Assembly (NCBI GenBank): GCA_902805475.1
Contig: CADCSX010000015.1
Coordinates: forward strand, 103,220-167,219
Direction: 5' to 3'
DNA from: Entonaema liquescens
Taxonomy: Eukaryota > Ascomycota > Sordariomycetes > Xylariales > Xylariaceae
Length of the DNA stretch: 64,000 nt
Positions within the stretch are counted from its first letter, which is position 1. Every line of letters begins with the position of its first letter. Made by a program: the position numbers and the translations under genes. This document shows, piece by piece, positions 24,101-37,826 of the stretch. The notes beneath the pieces were generated by a model. It was not told where the DNA came from and made no database searches. It saw only the letters and a list, made by a program, of their open reading frames with translations.

Positions 24101-26039
24101 TATATATATAAAAGTTTAAAAAATAGGTAAAATTCATTTACGAAAAAGTATACGTTATAAGAAAATAATTAAAAAAAAAAAAAAAATATAATAAATTATA
24201 ATAAATTTTAAGCAAATAAAATTAAATGGTATTTATATATTTATTATAATTTATAACAAAATTATAAAACCGCAAAAAAATTGAAATAAGTATTTTTAAA
24301 CGTAAAAAAATATATTACTTTTTTAAATATTTATTAACTTAATAAAAAAAAGTTTTTAAAATAAAATAGAAGAAATAATAATATTTAAAATAAATTATAA
24401 AAAATAGAAATATATATATAAAAAATAAGATTATATTTAAAATATTAAATATTTATAAAATATTAAAGTTAATAATTAAATTATAAAAAAAATATATAAT
24501 ATTTAGTAAAAATTACTAAGAAAATCAAATATTATTTAAATAAAAAAATTTTAAATAATAAATATTTAACAATATCATTTTTAAATTATATACACCCCGC
24601 ACCTCAATTATTCCTTTTATTTAAATCACGAATTATTACATATATACTTATTTAAATAATTTTATTATCAATATTTAATAAAATTATTAAATAACATTAA
24701 TTTAATAAGTTTAATAAAATATATATATTAAAAAAAATTACATATTTTTTAAATTTTTTTATTAAATTACCTTATATTAATATAATTAAATATTAAATTA
24801 TTAATATAATAAAATATATATATTAATATAATATAAAAAGATAAAATATAAAAAAATTATAAAATATTTATTAATAAAATTACAATTTATTAAAACTTTT
24901 AATTTATTTCATATTTTATTTCATATCATACTTTTTTTTTTAATTTTAAATTAACTTTTAATAATAAATGTTACATAATACACCGCATTTCATTTTTTTT
25001 TTACTTTTTAATAATTATTTTTTTATTAAAAAATAAAAGATATTTTAATATAATTCTTAAATTTAAATATTTGCTTTTATATTATTTATTTAATTTTTTA
25101 TAACAAAAAAGTACTAAGTAATATTGTTATAAATAATAGTTTTAAATATTTAATAATATGAATTATTTTTAATTTTAATACATATATATAATTGTTAAAA
25201 CCGTAAATTTTAAACTTATATAAATTTAAGTAAATCTTTTATTATAACGGAAATAAAAAGCTTATCATTAAAGTTTGAAATAATGCATTAAATTTAGGTT
25301 TTAGACTTGCAAAATTAAAACGTAATTTCGTTTTTCGATTAAAACCAATAATAGTTAAATTTATTAAAAGTGGAAACGGTAGCATAAATCATGTCATAAA
25401 AGGGGTTAATATGGAAATTTTAACATAATTATATCATATTATTAAAAAATACTTTAATAAATTATATTAACATTAAAAAAAAAGTAAAAAAATAATTTAT
25501 ATATATTACGAATTTTTAATTAAAAAAACTTAAATAAACTTTAATTTATTAAACTTTATATATTTAATAATAATAGTAAAAAAAGGATAAAAGACGATTC
25601 GATTACAAGTTAATTTAAAATATTATACGTTAATTATAATAAACCATGAATTATTAATAAAAAATTTTATTTTAAAAAAATTAAATCGGGATTATTAAAA
25701 ATTAAAAAACGAAATAAAAATAATTTAATAATAAACGGTTAAATAGTTAAAAACTATTAAAAAATTTAAATAATAAAAAGAAATGAAAGTAAAAATATAA
25801 GTAAAAAACGAATTAATATTAAATATTATTTTTTACGCGGGGTATTTGTTAAATTAAAACGTATTTAAAAAATACTTTAATTAAATATTTTAATATGGTA
25901 CGTATATTTTGAAAATATAGCTTAATATTTTTTTTTACAATTCGTATATTATTGTATATAAATGGTGAATATTATTATTATTATAAAATGAAAAAAATAA
26001 TTACATTATAATAGATTTATATAAAACGGTAAATGCGGC
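21111..26039. other. RIP-degraded block, no gene resolved
   Basis: Nearly 5 kb of A/T sequence. G is favoured on the plus strand near 23100-24500. Plus-strand C is more common around 24590-25020 (caccccgcacctcaatt at 24592-24608). A poly-A run sits at 24170-24186. No frame, repeat family or motif could be supported. Confidence 0.3.
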
Positions 26040-26240
26040 TTAATTATTTAAATTAAAATACGGAGCAGTGAAATTGTAAATGTTAAGTTGATAAATAAAA
26101 CGAAAAAATGCAACATTGTAAATATATAATTGCAAGAATAAGATCTTGTAACTGTTGTATAAAATTTTATGATTTTTTAAAAATTGAAAAGTTTAAAATA
26201 TTATTATAAAAGGAAATAGGAAAATATATTAATTATAAGA
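26040..26240. other. Patch with TG and CA dinucleotides retained
   Basis: This stretch keeps many TG and CA pairs (gcagtgaaattg, atgcaacattg, attgcaagaa, cttgtaactgttg) although still A/T-rich, unlike the flanks where they are rare. It was therefore spared by RIP or joined the region later. There is no recognisable coding or terminal repeat. Confidence 0.45.
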
Positions 26241-28789
26241 AAAAAAGGTTGCTTTTTTTTTTAATTATTTAATTGATTTAAAAAAGTGGTAAAGGTGGTT
26301 AAAGCGGTGGTTTTAAAAAACGAAAAAATTTTATTTAAATTGATTGTGGTTAATATTACGTTTTAATATAAAATTTAAGTGTAATGATTAGTGGATTTAA
26401 CTTTAACGATGCGTTTAATTAAAATGGTTAAATTTTGTTTGTAATTAATTAAAATTTAAACGTATAAACAAATTACTTAAATTAATAATTTAGTTAAATT
26501 TAAATGGGTAAAAATTTATTATTAAATTTAATAATTTTTTTTTATTTAAAAAATTGGGTAAAAGTAATAAACCAAAAGCCCCTTTGTAAAAAAAACTATA
26601 AAAGTTTAATTTTTAAGATTAGTTTAAGTTATTATGTAATTTAAGATTTTATTTATTATTATTATTTTAATAATGTTTTTATTTTATTAAATAAAAAATA
26701 TATAAGATAAAATATGTATTATTACGGATTAAAATAAATATTCCGTAAAATTAATTTAATGTAGCTTTATTATATAATATCGTATATAGTTAAAAATAAG
26801 TAAGTGGTTTTATGTTTATTAATTAAAATAAAAATATTTCGCCATTTATCATATTTTTATTAGTATTTTTTTGTAATTTTATTATTTTTATTTATTTTAT
26901 TTATTTTCTTAATGATGAAATACGTAAAAACTTAAGATATATTGTAAAAATCTTATATTCGGATTATAAACTAGTAAAATTGCTAATTATTTTTAAGATT
27001 AACGATAATGGTAATGTATATTATAACGTTACGTATTATGCATATTATATCGTTACCAATAATATTTAAATTAAAGATAAAAGTTAAATATTAAATAAAT
27101 TAAATACATTATTTATTTTTAAATTTTTTAACTTAAAAAATCTTTATTATTTTGTTTTTAATAATTAATTTATATTTTATGGTAAGTATTATTTTTATAT
27201 TTTTAACGTTTTAAACGGTAAGATTTTATTATTTTTTAATTTAATTATTTTATTTATTAATTTTGTTTTTATTAAATTTATATTTTATTATTTTTAATTT
27301 TAATTATTAATTATTTTTTTATAATAAAATATTAAAGCCTTAGATAAATTTAAAAAACTTTAATTATAAGTTATTTATTTTTCTTTTAAAAAATTTTATT
27401 TATAATTTAAACCGAACGTTTTACGCATTTATTGCTTAAATAATAACTTTCGAAGAAATTTATATAATATTTAAATTTGTTTAAAATTGGTTAATAAATA
27501 ACAATATACAATAATATTTTATAATAAGATAAAAAGATATTATATATTTTTTTCTTAATAATTTATTTTTTTTAAATAATAAGATTTATTTCTTTTTTAA
27601 TAAAAGTATTTTTATTTTTATATTTAAATAATATTTTGATAATAATAAAAAATATTGATTAAATATATACGTTTTAAAAAATTTAATTAAATTTATAAAT
27701 TTTAATATAAAATTAATTATTATATATTATAATATTTCATATTAATTTATATTTTATATCTTTATTAAATTTTTATTTATTTAATTTATTTAGTTTATTT
27801 TTAATAATATTATTTTTATAATTTTTAATAACAATATATGTTATAAGATTTTATATTCTTTTTTAATTTTTAAAAATTAAAAAGATTTTAATTTAGAATT
27901 TATTATTAAATTGTTAACGTTAAAAAGTTTTAAATTACCATAATTAAAAGTAATTAACGTTAATAAAAAACGTGATTTTAATTAATTTAATTAAAATAAT
28001 AATAACTTAATATTTTTGATATTATATAATAATTTATAAAAACTTAATAATCGCAATTTTAATTGTTATTACTATATTGATCTTAATATATTTAATAAAC
28101 ATTTCCAATTATCTTTTAATATTAATAATAAAAACAATTACAATAACGAGTTTTTATAGTATAATGAAGTCGAAAAAAACAAAAACAAAGAAGATAACGT
28201 AATTATAAAAGAAAAAAAAAAGGTAAAAAAAAAAAAAAAAAATAAAAGGATTATAATAACATTATATTTTTAACTTTTAAACTTACCCTAAATCTATTTT
28301 TATTAATAATTAATTTTAGAAATAATAACTTTAATTTAAACTAAAATGAAAATTATTTTTTACTTAAAATTATATATAAGTTTAAAAAAGTTTTTATTAA
28401 AGGTTAATTATTATAAATATAAAAATATTAAATTAAAATAAGTAAATTAAAATATTAAAATGCGTAAACAAATAATAATTAATAATTTTTTTTTTTTATT
28501 ATAAATATGGTTAAAATAGAAGCAATTTAATGTAAATAAAAATTATTTATAAACAATAATAAAAGGTAAATAAAGCTAGTCATTTAAAAATATATAATAT
28601 AATAATTATAATTTTTTTTTTAAGTTTTTTTTTTTTTTTTAATTAATAAAAGTAAATTATTATACTAAATTAAATTAAATTTATTATATACGTAATTTTT
28701 TTTTTTTTTTTTAATTACATACATTTTTTCCATTTAAATAACCTTTTTTAAACCCTATAATCGTTTTATAATAACAATTACTCTTAACT
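26241..28789. other. RIP-degraded block, no gene resolved
   Basis: G-rich on the plus strand to about 26900 (gtggtaaaggtggttaaagc near 26286), then mixed. An imperfect inverted repeat lies around 27008-27056. Long T runs occur near 28610-28640 and 28697-28712. No gene is supported. Confidence 0.3.
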
Positions 28790-29110
28790 TTATTTGCAAT
28801 ATGCTCGTTTCGGTAATAAAAAATTTATATACATATTATTTAATTTAACATTTTTACTTTTATTTTTAAATTTATTATTAAATATATTTTTTAAATTATT
28901 AAGTTTAATAAATAACTTAAATCCCCGATTTGGCGTTAGTAATATAATTAAAAAGTTTAAAGGAAAAAAACTTAATTTAACTTTAAATTTTGCAAGTTTT
29001 ATATTAAGTTTTAGCGGCAATAATTACAAAGGTATTTATTTTTTAATAAACCGTTTTAACTTATATTAGAATTTAATTTCCAGAAAAGCCCCCGTTTCCG
29101 GGGTCAATAT
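28790..29110. pseudogene. Coding remnant of uncertain strand
   Basis: The segment keeps more C and G than its flanks and is open for 91 codons on the plus strand (28794-29069) and 76 on the minus strand (28790-29020). The plus reading includes N-P-R-F-G-V and N-Y-K-G-I; the minus reading includes L-T-P-N-R-G-F and L-P-K-R-A-Y-C. Both are hydrophobic and Lys/Asn-rich and neither matches a family I know. Open frames on both strands usually mean one shadows the other. The retained GC suggests a former coding stretch, probably of a mobile element. Confidence 0.3.
29090..29103. other. GC hairpin, CCCCG / CGGGG
   Basis: ccccg-tttc-cgggg forms a five-pair stem with a four-base loop. It is the densest run of C and G in this part of the window and stands out against A/T flanks. 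Confidence 0.5.
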
Positions 29111-30864
29111 ATTCGATATAACTAAAAAACGTAAAACTTTTTTAACGATAACCATATATATTAAGTATTTTTTTTTAAGCGCTTTTTACTCGTAACCACA
29201 TTTATTTATTAAGAAATCTTTTAAACTTTTAATAATTTAATTAATATAAAAGATATATTTATTATTTAGTAAATTTAATTTATTATTTTATAAAATTTAC
29301 GTATATCTTCTTTTTATCGACTCGTTAAATAAAAAAAAAACGTAAAAACTATAAACCTTTTTTAATAAAAACTTTATTTCGTTTTAATTTAACAAAAAGT
29401 TAAAATAAAATTAAAATTTAATTAATATTTTATAATTTTTAAAATCTTCTAATAAATTTATATTAAAAAATAAAATATTTAAATTAAATGCATTTTATAT
29501 TCGATTTAAAAAAAAATAACCAATCCAATTTTTTTATATATTTTATTTATTAACATTACCTAATTTTATTATAAGTAAATTATTATTTTTAATTAATTTT
29601 CTTTATATTTTTAATTTTATAAAATAACATTATATTTACGTTTAAATATTATTTATTAATATTATAAATAATATTTATTAATTATTATTAATTTCATTAT
29701 AATTTATTAAAAAAATTTAATATTATTATAAGCTTAATGTCTTATATATTAATATAATATTATTTTTTTTAAATAATTTATATTTTAAAAAAATATATGT
29801 AAATATATACAATTTAATTAGCGTAATATAATAGTTAATATTTAAATTCAACTTATTTTAATTAATTAACATTATTATATTATTAAGTAAGATTTTCGCA
29901 ATAAATATTAATTTATAATTTCTAAATTTAATAATTTATTCGCTTTTACTATACTTTTTTATAAAAAAGATTTATATTATTAAAGTAATTTTTAAACTTA
30001 ATCTTACATATTTACGCAAAAATTGGGTTGGTTTTTACAATATAAAAAAGATTGATATTATAATTTAAATTTTTTTTAATTTACTTTTATATATTTTAAA
30101 AAAAATAAAAATTAAATATTCATGTAAATTTAATTTTAAAAATAAAGATTAAAGTAAAAAAAGTTTTTATTTATATAAATAATATTAATTTGGCAATAAA
30201 GAACGTATTATATAAGTTGGTAATAATTATATTATTTTATATAAAAATGTTATATTCGTAAAAATTATATAAATATTATATATATTTTTATATAAATTTC
30301 TTAATGCATAATTGTATTTCTTATACTTATTTTGTTAAATTTTTTAATTTATTAAATTATTTTATTTAATTTACCGAATTAATTACCTAGTTAGTTAATT
30401 AATTAGTTAATTTATAAATTAATTAATTAATTAAAAAATTACTTAATTAAAAAAGATTTCATATTTTTATTTTAAAATATGCATATACAACCGTAATTAA
30501 CTTAATTATTTAAGGTTTAAAGTTATAAAAGTTTGAAAGATAAGATTAATTAAAAGTTATAAATCATTATTAATAAATTTATATATAAAAAGAAATATTT
30601 GTTAATATAAAGTAATTATAATTATTACCAACCTAATATACCCCCCATTATTAAATTAATATTACTCATTTATATATATTAAAATTAATATTAATATACT
30701 TTTATATTTTTTTATTTAATAATTTTATTTTATAATTTAATTATTAAATTTTTATTTATATTAATAAAAATAATCATAAATATATATTATTATAAATATA
30801 ATTATTATAAATATTATAACAATTTTTTATATTAAATATTTATTTTTTATAATAATTAATAAAA
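29111..30864. other. RIP-degraded block, no gene resolved
   Basis: A/T sequence with occasional CpG. A tetranucleotide-like tract of tagt, taat and ttaa units runs from about 30388 to 30450. Otherwise nothing is supported. Confidence 0.3.
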
Positions 30865-31775
30865 ATAATATTATTTATAAATTATTATATTAACTTTTCC
30901 ACGTAAATTACTTTATTAAAGTAATTATATGTAAATAATTTAAAAATTACCATATTTTAATATTTTAACTTAATTATTATATAATTAATTATTTTATATT
31001 TATATTAAAAAATAATTTCAAATAATTAATATATTTAAATTTTATTTTTCGAAACACATTAATTAATATTAATTTTAATTAAATATGGTTATATTTATTA
31101 AAAAATTAATTTATAAATAAAAAAAATCAATTTATAAATAAAAAAAATTAATTTATAAATAACTTTAATTAATTTACAAATAAAATAATTTAAAAAATAA
31201 TATCTTAATAACTTATATTGTTTAAATTTTTATAAAATAAACAATTTAAAAATATGATTTTTATAAAATAATATTATAATTTAAAAAAAATATTATTAAA
31301 TATTTAAAAATTAATTTATAAATAAAAAAAATTAATTTACAAATAATTATATTTTAATTAAAGAAAACGATATTTATAATTAAATAATATATAATAATAA
31401 CACTTTTAATATAAAATAAATAAATTTATATAATCATTATAATAAAATACGTTTAAAAATGTAAATATTTTTAAAATTAATTATATTTTAAATAAAATAC
31501 GGTTAAATATTAATGTTTATAAATCATTTTTTTTTAAATACTTAATGGAATATTTAATAATATGTTTAATAAATTTAAATTTTTAAAAATTTAAATAAGT
31601 AAAATTAATTTATAAATAATAAATAAATTTTAAATTTAAGTTTTTTTAAAGTTTAAATAATAACATATCATTTTATTAATAATTATTAGTTAATTTAACA
31701 TATCAATTATTTATAATTATTTGGTAAGGTAATTTATATAAAAAAGTTAATAAAATAATTTATAAATAATATTAT
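30865..31775 (+). mobile_element. TIR transposon, family A, copy 2
   Basis: The first 20 bases (ataatattatttataaatta) are identical to the reverse complement of the last 20. The match continues as ttatattaac versus ttttattaac and then taaattac with C/T differences. The interior aligns along its length with 34761-35721 in the same orientation and, inverted, with 7701-8742. It contains several aattaatttataaata motifs near 31105-31165 and 31310-31345. It is 911 bp long with no readable transposase and no clear target duplication. Size variation among copies (911, 961, 1042) means indels as well as RIP. Confidence 0.75.
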
Positions 31776-34760
31776 TTATTAATAATATTTAAATATTTAT
31801 TTTTTTAATTTTTAATAAATAAATTATAAATAAATAAATTTTTTATATAAAATAAATTATTTATTATTTTAATTTATAATATATAATAATTTTATATTAT
31901 TTTTTTTATAAATATAAATATTAATTTAACTATATTATTAAATTATAGAAATTTTATAAAAAATATTAACATAAATAATAATATTTTTATTAAACCATTA
32001 TAATATAAATAATATATAAACATTTACAGCAATTTCGTTAACTGTTTTGTTTTTATTATTAAAGTTAAAAAAAATTATAAAAACGTTCCCATTTAATAAG
32101 TTTAATTATAATCTAATTATTTTAAATTTTATAAAATTAATTATATTTAAGTAAATGATGAGATGGCGTTTAATAAACATATATTTTTCGTAAAAATTTT
32201 TTAAAAAAAAAACAAATATTAATATTATTATTTTATATAACTTATTACCTATACTATCCATTATATTTAACTTAACATCTCTTATTATCTTTTATTATAA
32301 TAAAATTATTACTAATAATATTTATTTTTTTAAAAATATCTTTAATTTTATTTTTAATAATATTTTTAAAATTATTTTTAATTTTATCCTTAAAATTACT
32401 TTTAATTCTATATTTCCTTTTATCCCTAATTTTATTTTTAAAACTATTTTTAAAATTATATTAAACTTTTATAAAATATATAATAATTTAATATTATTTA
32501 TATACCTTTTATAATGTAAATTATTAATATATATACATCCTTAATATATTTAATATTAAGTAATATTTATTTATAACCCACTTCAAATTATATTAAATAT
32601 AATCAATCAAATAAAAATAATGTTATTTTATTATATTAACTTTTAAATATTATTTAATTATTTATTCCCCTTTATAATATATTAAATAAGTAAATTAAAA
32701 TATTTTCGTTTTATTAATAATTAAGTAACCTTTAACTTTTCAATTTAATTTAAGATATTCCTAATCCGTAAATAAATAATATTTTTATTACACTAAATCT
32801 TTTTAATAATAATAATATAAAAATTATAATTTAACAAATATCTTTAATATATAATAATATTATATTACATTTTTTTAAATACGTTATTTAAAATAATACT
32901 TTTAATATTATTAATTTTTTATATTAATATTATAATTAATAGAAAAAAGTTTTTAAATTTTAAAACGCTTTAATAAATAATATTAACATTTCATTTAATA
33001 ATAATTTAAAAAAATTTATTTATTAATTAAAATAAAGATAATATTATATTTAATTAATAAACGTTTAAAATAATAATATTATAGTTTTTATTAAAATATT
33101 TATAAATATTATAAGTAATATTAATTTTGATTTTAAATAAAAATAAATTAAATTTAAAGCGCGTTTTTTTTTTTACTTCGTTTTAAATTTTTATAAAATT
33201 ATATATATATTAAACTTTTAAAATAAAATATAAAAATCTGATAAATTATCTTTATCTTAATATTATTTATGTTTTATTTAATGTTTTAAAAAAAAGTTTA
33301 ACGTAATATTATTTAAAATTTTCTTTTTTTATTTTATCGAAATTATATATAAATTTTTTAAAATTAATATTAATTTTAAAAACATAAATATAAACAAAAT
33401 AAATTACTATTATATTTATAAAAATTATTTCTTTTAAAATTCGAAATTAATTTTTATATATAATTAATATTTTAAAGTTATTAATAAGGGAAAATTACTA
33501 TTAAATTATCAATTTAATATAATATATATACCTTATATTTATTTTTTTCTTTCGTATATTGAAAAATTACAACTTTTTAAAAAAAAATTTATAACCATTA
33601 AATATGTGTTTAGTATAATTATAAAATTTATATTAATCCTTTTTTTAATAAATAAATAAATTAAGTTTATTAAAAGGTAATTAAATATATTACTATTTTT
33701 ATAAATAATATGCCTTATATTACTAAATTATTATTTTAAAATATACTTAATATTTTAAAATATATTTATATTATTTAATACAATCCTTAAAAATTTAAAA
33801 AAAAAGATTTAATCTTTTAATTTTATTTCTAAAAATCTATTATATTTAAAATATTATTATAATTAAAAAATAATAATTATTTTTATTATAACATATTTTT
33901 AAATAATATTTTTTAAAATATATAGTAAAAAAAAAATAAAATTTTATTATTTAAAATTTTTTTAAATGTTATATATATATCGAATATAAATGTTAAATTA
34001 GTTATTAAAATAAATTATATCTTTAAGTTAAGTAATAAAAACTTAATTTTTAAAAACTAAGATAAAACTTTATGTATTATAAAATTTAATATTATAAATG
34101 TTTTTACTAAAATTGAAATTATAAATAATAATTAAAATATAAATAAGGTAGAAGAAATTAAATATTTCGATAAAATAAATTAGATATTACTTATTAATAA
34201 TATAAAAAATGGTAATGAGTTTAAGATATGTAATAAAATTATTACATTAATAAAAAAAAAATATAAAGATATTATTTTAATAATAATAATTTTTATATTT
34301 TTTTATATATTAAGTGATTAAATAAACAATACGGAAAAAGTATATTTTATTTAAAAATTTATTATAATTAAATTTAATAATAACGGAAGTAATTATTAAA
34401 ATATCATAAAAAAAATATATAATAAATAATTATATTTCCATATATTATTTAAAACAAAATTTTTAAATCTTTAAACTTTTAATTATTAAGCATTAATATT
34501 TATTTAGATTTTTTCGTATAATTTAAGTAATTTTTTTATTAAAGATACTGATAAAATAATAAAATTAAAAGATAATTAAGAATAAAATTTCGGGTTTAAA
34601 ATATACAATTTTTTTTTTTTTTTTATTTTTATTTAATATTATTTTCAATTAATTTGTTTATTGCAAATAAGTTATAATTAAATTTTGTTAATATGGTACT
34701 TTAACCGTTATTTATTTTATATTTCTTTTTCTAATATTTAATTATATTTTAAAAAATAAA
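31776..34760. other. RIP-degraded block between two family A copies
   Basis: At 32330-32465 an imperfect short repeat of aattttatttttaa/aaattatttttaa units occurs with C kept on the plus strand; on the minus strand it would be a Lys-rich low-complexity coding tract. From 33100 to 33450 scattered CpG remain. A T run lies at 34611-34624. No gene is identified. Confidence 0.3.
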
Positions 34761-35721
34761 TGATATTATTTATAAATTATTATACTAATCCTTCCACATA
34801 AATTACCTTATTAAAATAATTATATGTAAATGATTTAAAAATTACTATATTTTAATATTTTAATTTAATTATTATATAATTAATTATTTTATATTTATAT
34901 TAAAAAATAATTTTAAATAATTAATATATTTAAACTTTATTTTTTAAAATATATTAATTAATATTAATTTTAATTATATATGGTTATATTTATTTAAATT
35001 AAAAGAATTAATTTATAAATAAAAAATATTAATTTATAAATAATTTTAATTAATTTATAAATAAAATTATTTAAGTAATAATATTTTAATAATGTAATAT
35101 TTTTAATTAAAATAATTTATATTATTTAAATCTTTATAAAATAAATAATTTAAAAATATAATTTTTATAAAATAATATTATAGTTTAAGGGAAATATTAT
35201 TAAATATTTAAAAATTAATTTATAAATAAAAAAAATTAATTTATAAATAAGTAAAATTAATTTATAAATAATTATATTTTAATTAAAAAAAATAATATTT
35301 ATAATTAAATATTTTATAATAATAATGTTTTTAATATAAAATAAATATATTTATATAATTATTATAATGAAGTACGTTTAATAATATAAATATTTTTAAA
35401 ATTAATTATATTTTAAATAAAATATGGTTAAATATTAATGTTTATAAATAGTTTTTTTTAAATATTTAATAATATATTTAATAGATTTGAATTTATTAAG
35501 TTTTTAATTTTATTATAATAATATAATTAATTATAAAAGGTTTAAATAAGTAATATTAACTTATAAATAAACTTTAAATTTAAATTTTTTAAAAATTTAA
35601 ATAATAATATATCATTTTATTAATAATTATTAATTAATTTAACATATTAATTATTTACAACTATTTAATAGGATAATTTACATAAAAAAGTTAATAAGGT
35701 AATTTATAAATAATATTATTT
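34761..35721 (+). mobile_element. TIR transposon, family A, copy 3
   Basis: A near-parallel copy of 30865-31775. It opens tgatattatttataaattat and runs through ccttccacataaattacc; the reverse complement of its end reads ataatattatttataaatta followed by ccttattaac. Interior landmarks shared with copy 2 include tatatggttatatttatt (about 34977), the aattaatttataaata tract and atatcattttattaataatt (about 35610). Most differences from copy 2 are C/T or G/A, with a few indels. No coding frame is readable. Confidence 0.75.
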
Positions 35722-37826
35722 TAAAAAATAATAATTTTTAAATTAATATTATATAAATAAAAAAATCGTTTTTCTATTAAATTTAAGATATTTACGGGTT
35801 TATAATTAAAAAACAATTGTAAATAATTAACGAATAATTATACGTTTATAAAAAAGTTAAAGATTTTAATGTAAAAAAATTATTAAAAAAAATTTTAATA
35901 TTTAATAAATAATAATTATTTTTAAATAAAAAAAAAATATAAATATGTAAAAAAATTAAAAATCTTATAATAAAATATAGTATTTTATTAATTTGGTTTA
36001 TAATAAATTTTAATGATATATTTTCTTTTATTCGTATTTAAATGGGGTATAAATTTTAAAATAACTAATTCTTTAAAAAACTCTAAAAAAATTTAAATTA
36101 TTATATACTTAATAAAAACCGTTTTTAATATAAATAAATTAATTAAAATCTTATTATGGTTATAAAATAATTTTATATCTATATAAAAATCTTCTTTAAT
36201 AAAATTGTTTAAATAATTATAAAAAATAAAATTTTTAACTTAATAAATAATTATTTTAAAATAATAAAAACAAATAATCGTAATATCTTTTATTTATATA
36301 AATTCCTTTAATATTACAAAAATATTAATTTAAAAAATTTTATTACTAAATTATTTAATAACGATATTTAAAAAAATATGGATAAATTTTTATATTATGT
36401 TAATAAATATTTTTAAGAAAATTTTAATAAAAATATTTCCCGTAAAAGATTTAATAAATCGAAAATTACTAAATTATTAAAGCGTTTATAAAACGACTTA
36501 AACGCTTTAAAAACGAAATTTAAAGATAAAATATATTTTATTATTTATATAATTTAAGTTTATAAATATATTTATATATGTTATAAATATTTTTAAAATT
36601 TTATATATTATTTTAAATATCTTTAAAAAATAATTAAATATATATATATAAATAATAAAAATATCCTTTATATCAAATATTACGTTAACAATTATATAAA
36701 ATAAAATAAAATTATTATAATAATATTATATTATAATTATAATTTTATATAAATATTTATTACGTATTAAACATTAATATTATTATATTATATTACCAAT
36801 TATACCATTAAGATTATAAACTTTACTTATTAAAAACTGGCTTTTTTTATTATTTATAATAATAAATTAAAAAAATATCCCAATTTTATTAAAAAAAATA
36901 ATAATATTAAAAAAACAAAAAGTTTTATATTTAAAATATTAAATTATATTTTTTTAAAACGTAAATTATTTTTATTAAAAATTTATAACTATATTTTAAA
37001 TTATAATATATATTATTATTTAATTTTTAAATGGTAATAATTTTATTATAATATTATATATTTTATTATATATTAAAATTAGTTATATTTAAAATAATTT
37101 ACTATTAATATTTTAAATAAAAATATTAAATTTATAAATAAAAAAAATATATCTTATTTTGTAAAAAATATTAAACCGAATATATATAATATTTATCTTT
37201 ACTGTAAAAAAATATTTAAAAATATATATTTATATAATTATATTTTTATTATTAATATTATAAAACAATTTAAAAAAATAACTAATTACTATATAAAATT
37301 CTAAAAATTATTAAATTAAAATAACTTTTATTAATAAGTTTTTAATTGTAATAAAAATTTCATTCTATTATTAATAAGGTAATATTTTTTTAATTTTAAA
37401 AAAAATATTTTATATTATTAAACGGTAATTATTTATTTAATATTATTTATATTTTAGTAAAAGTTTTTAATAACTGAGTTTAATATTATTATAAATATTT
37501 AAAATAATTTAATTTATAATATTTTAAATTAAATTAAATTTTATAATAATAATTTTACGTTATTAAAAAAAAGTAAAAAAGATGCGATATAGGATAAGGA
37601 GGTTTAAAACGTATAATTAAATATAAAAAAAAATAATATTAATAATATTATATATAATATAAATGTTAAAGATAAAAAAAAAAATAAAGTTTAAAATAAA
37701 GAAATGAAAAAACGCCATTATATAAAAAAATTTAATATTTTTATTATTATTATTATTATATATTAAAATAATATTAAAAAAGTTAAAATATTTTTTTTTA
37801 AAAATAGTATAAAAAACCTAATATAA
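35722..37826. other. RIP-degraded block upstream of a coding remnant
   Basis: At 36430-36535 one frame keeps F-P-V-K-D-L-I-N-R-K-L-L with a few TAA codons and may be coding, but it is short. The 12-bp inverted repeat at 36477-36510 lies within it. At 37575-37610 a G-rich stretch (gatgcgatataggataagga) is kept. Nothing else is supported. Confidence 0.3.
36477..36510. other. Perfect 12-bp inverted repeat
   Basis: ttaaagcgttta at 36477-36488 and taaacgctttaa at 36499-36510 are exact reverse complements around a 10-bp spacer. The CpG-bearing arms make it more notable than A/T palindromes, but it may only be part of a decayed coding sequence. Confidence 0.5.
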
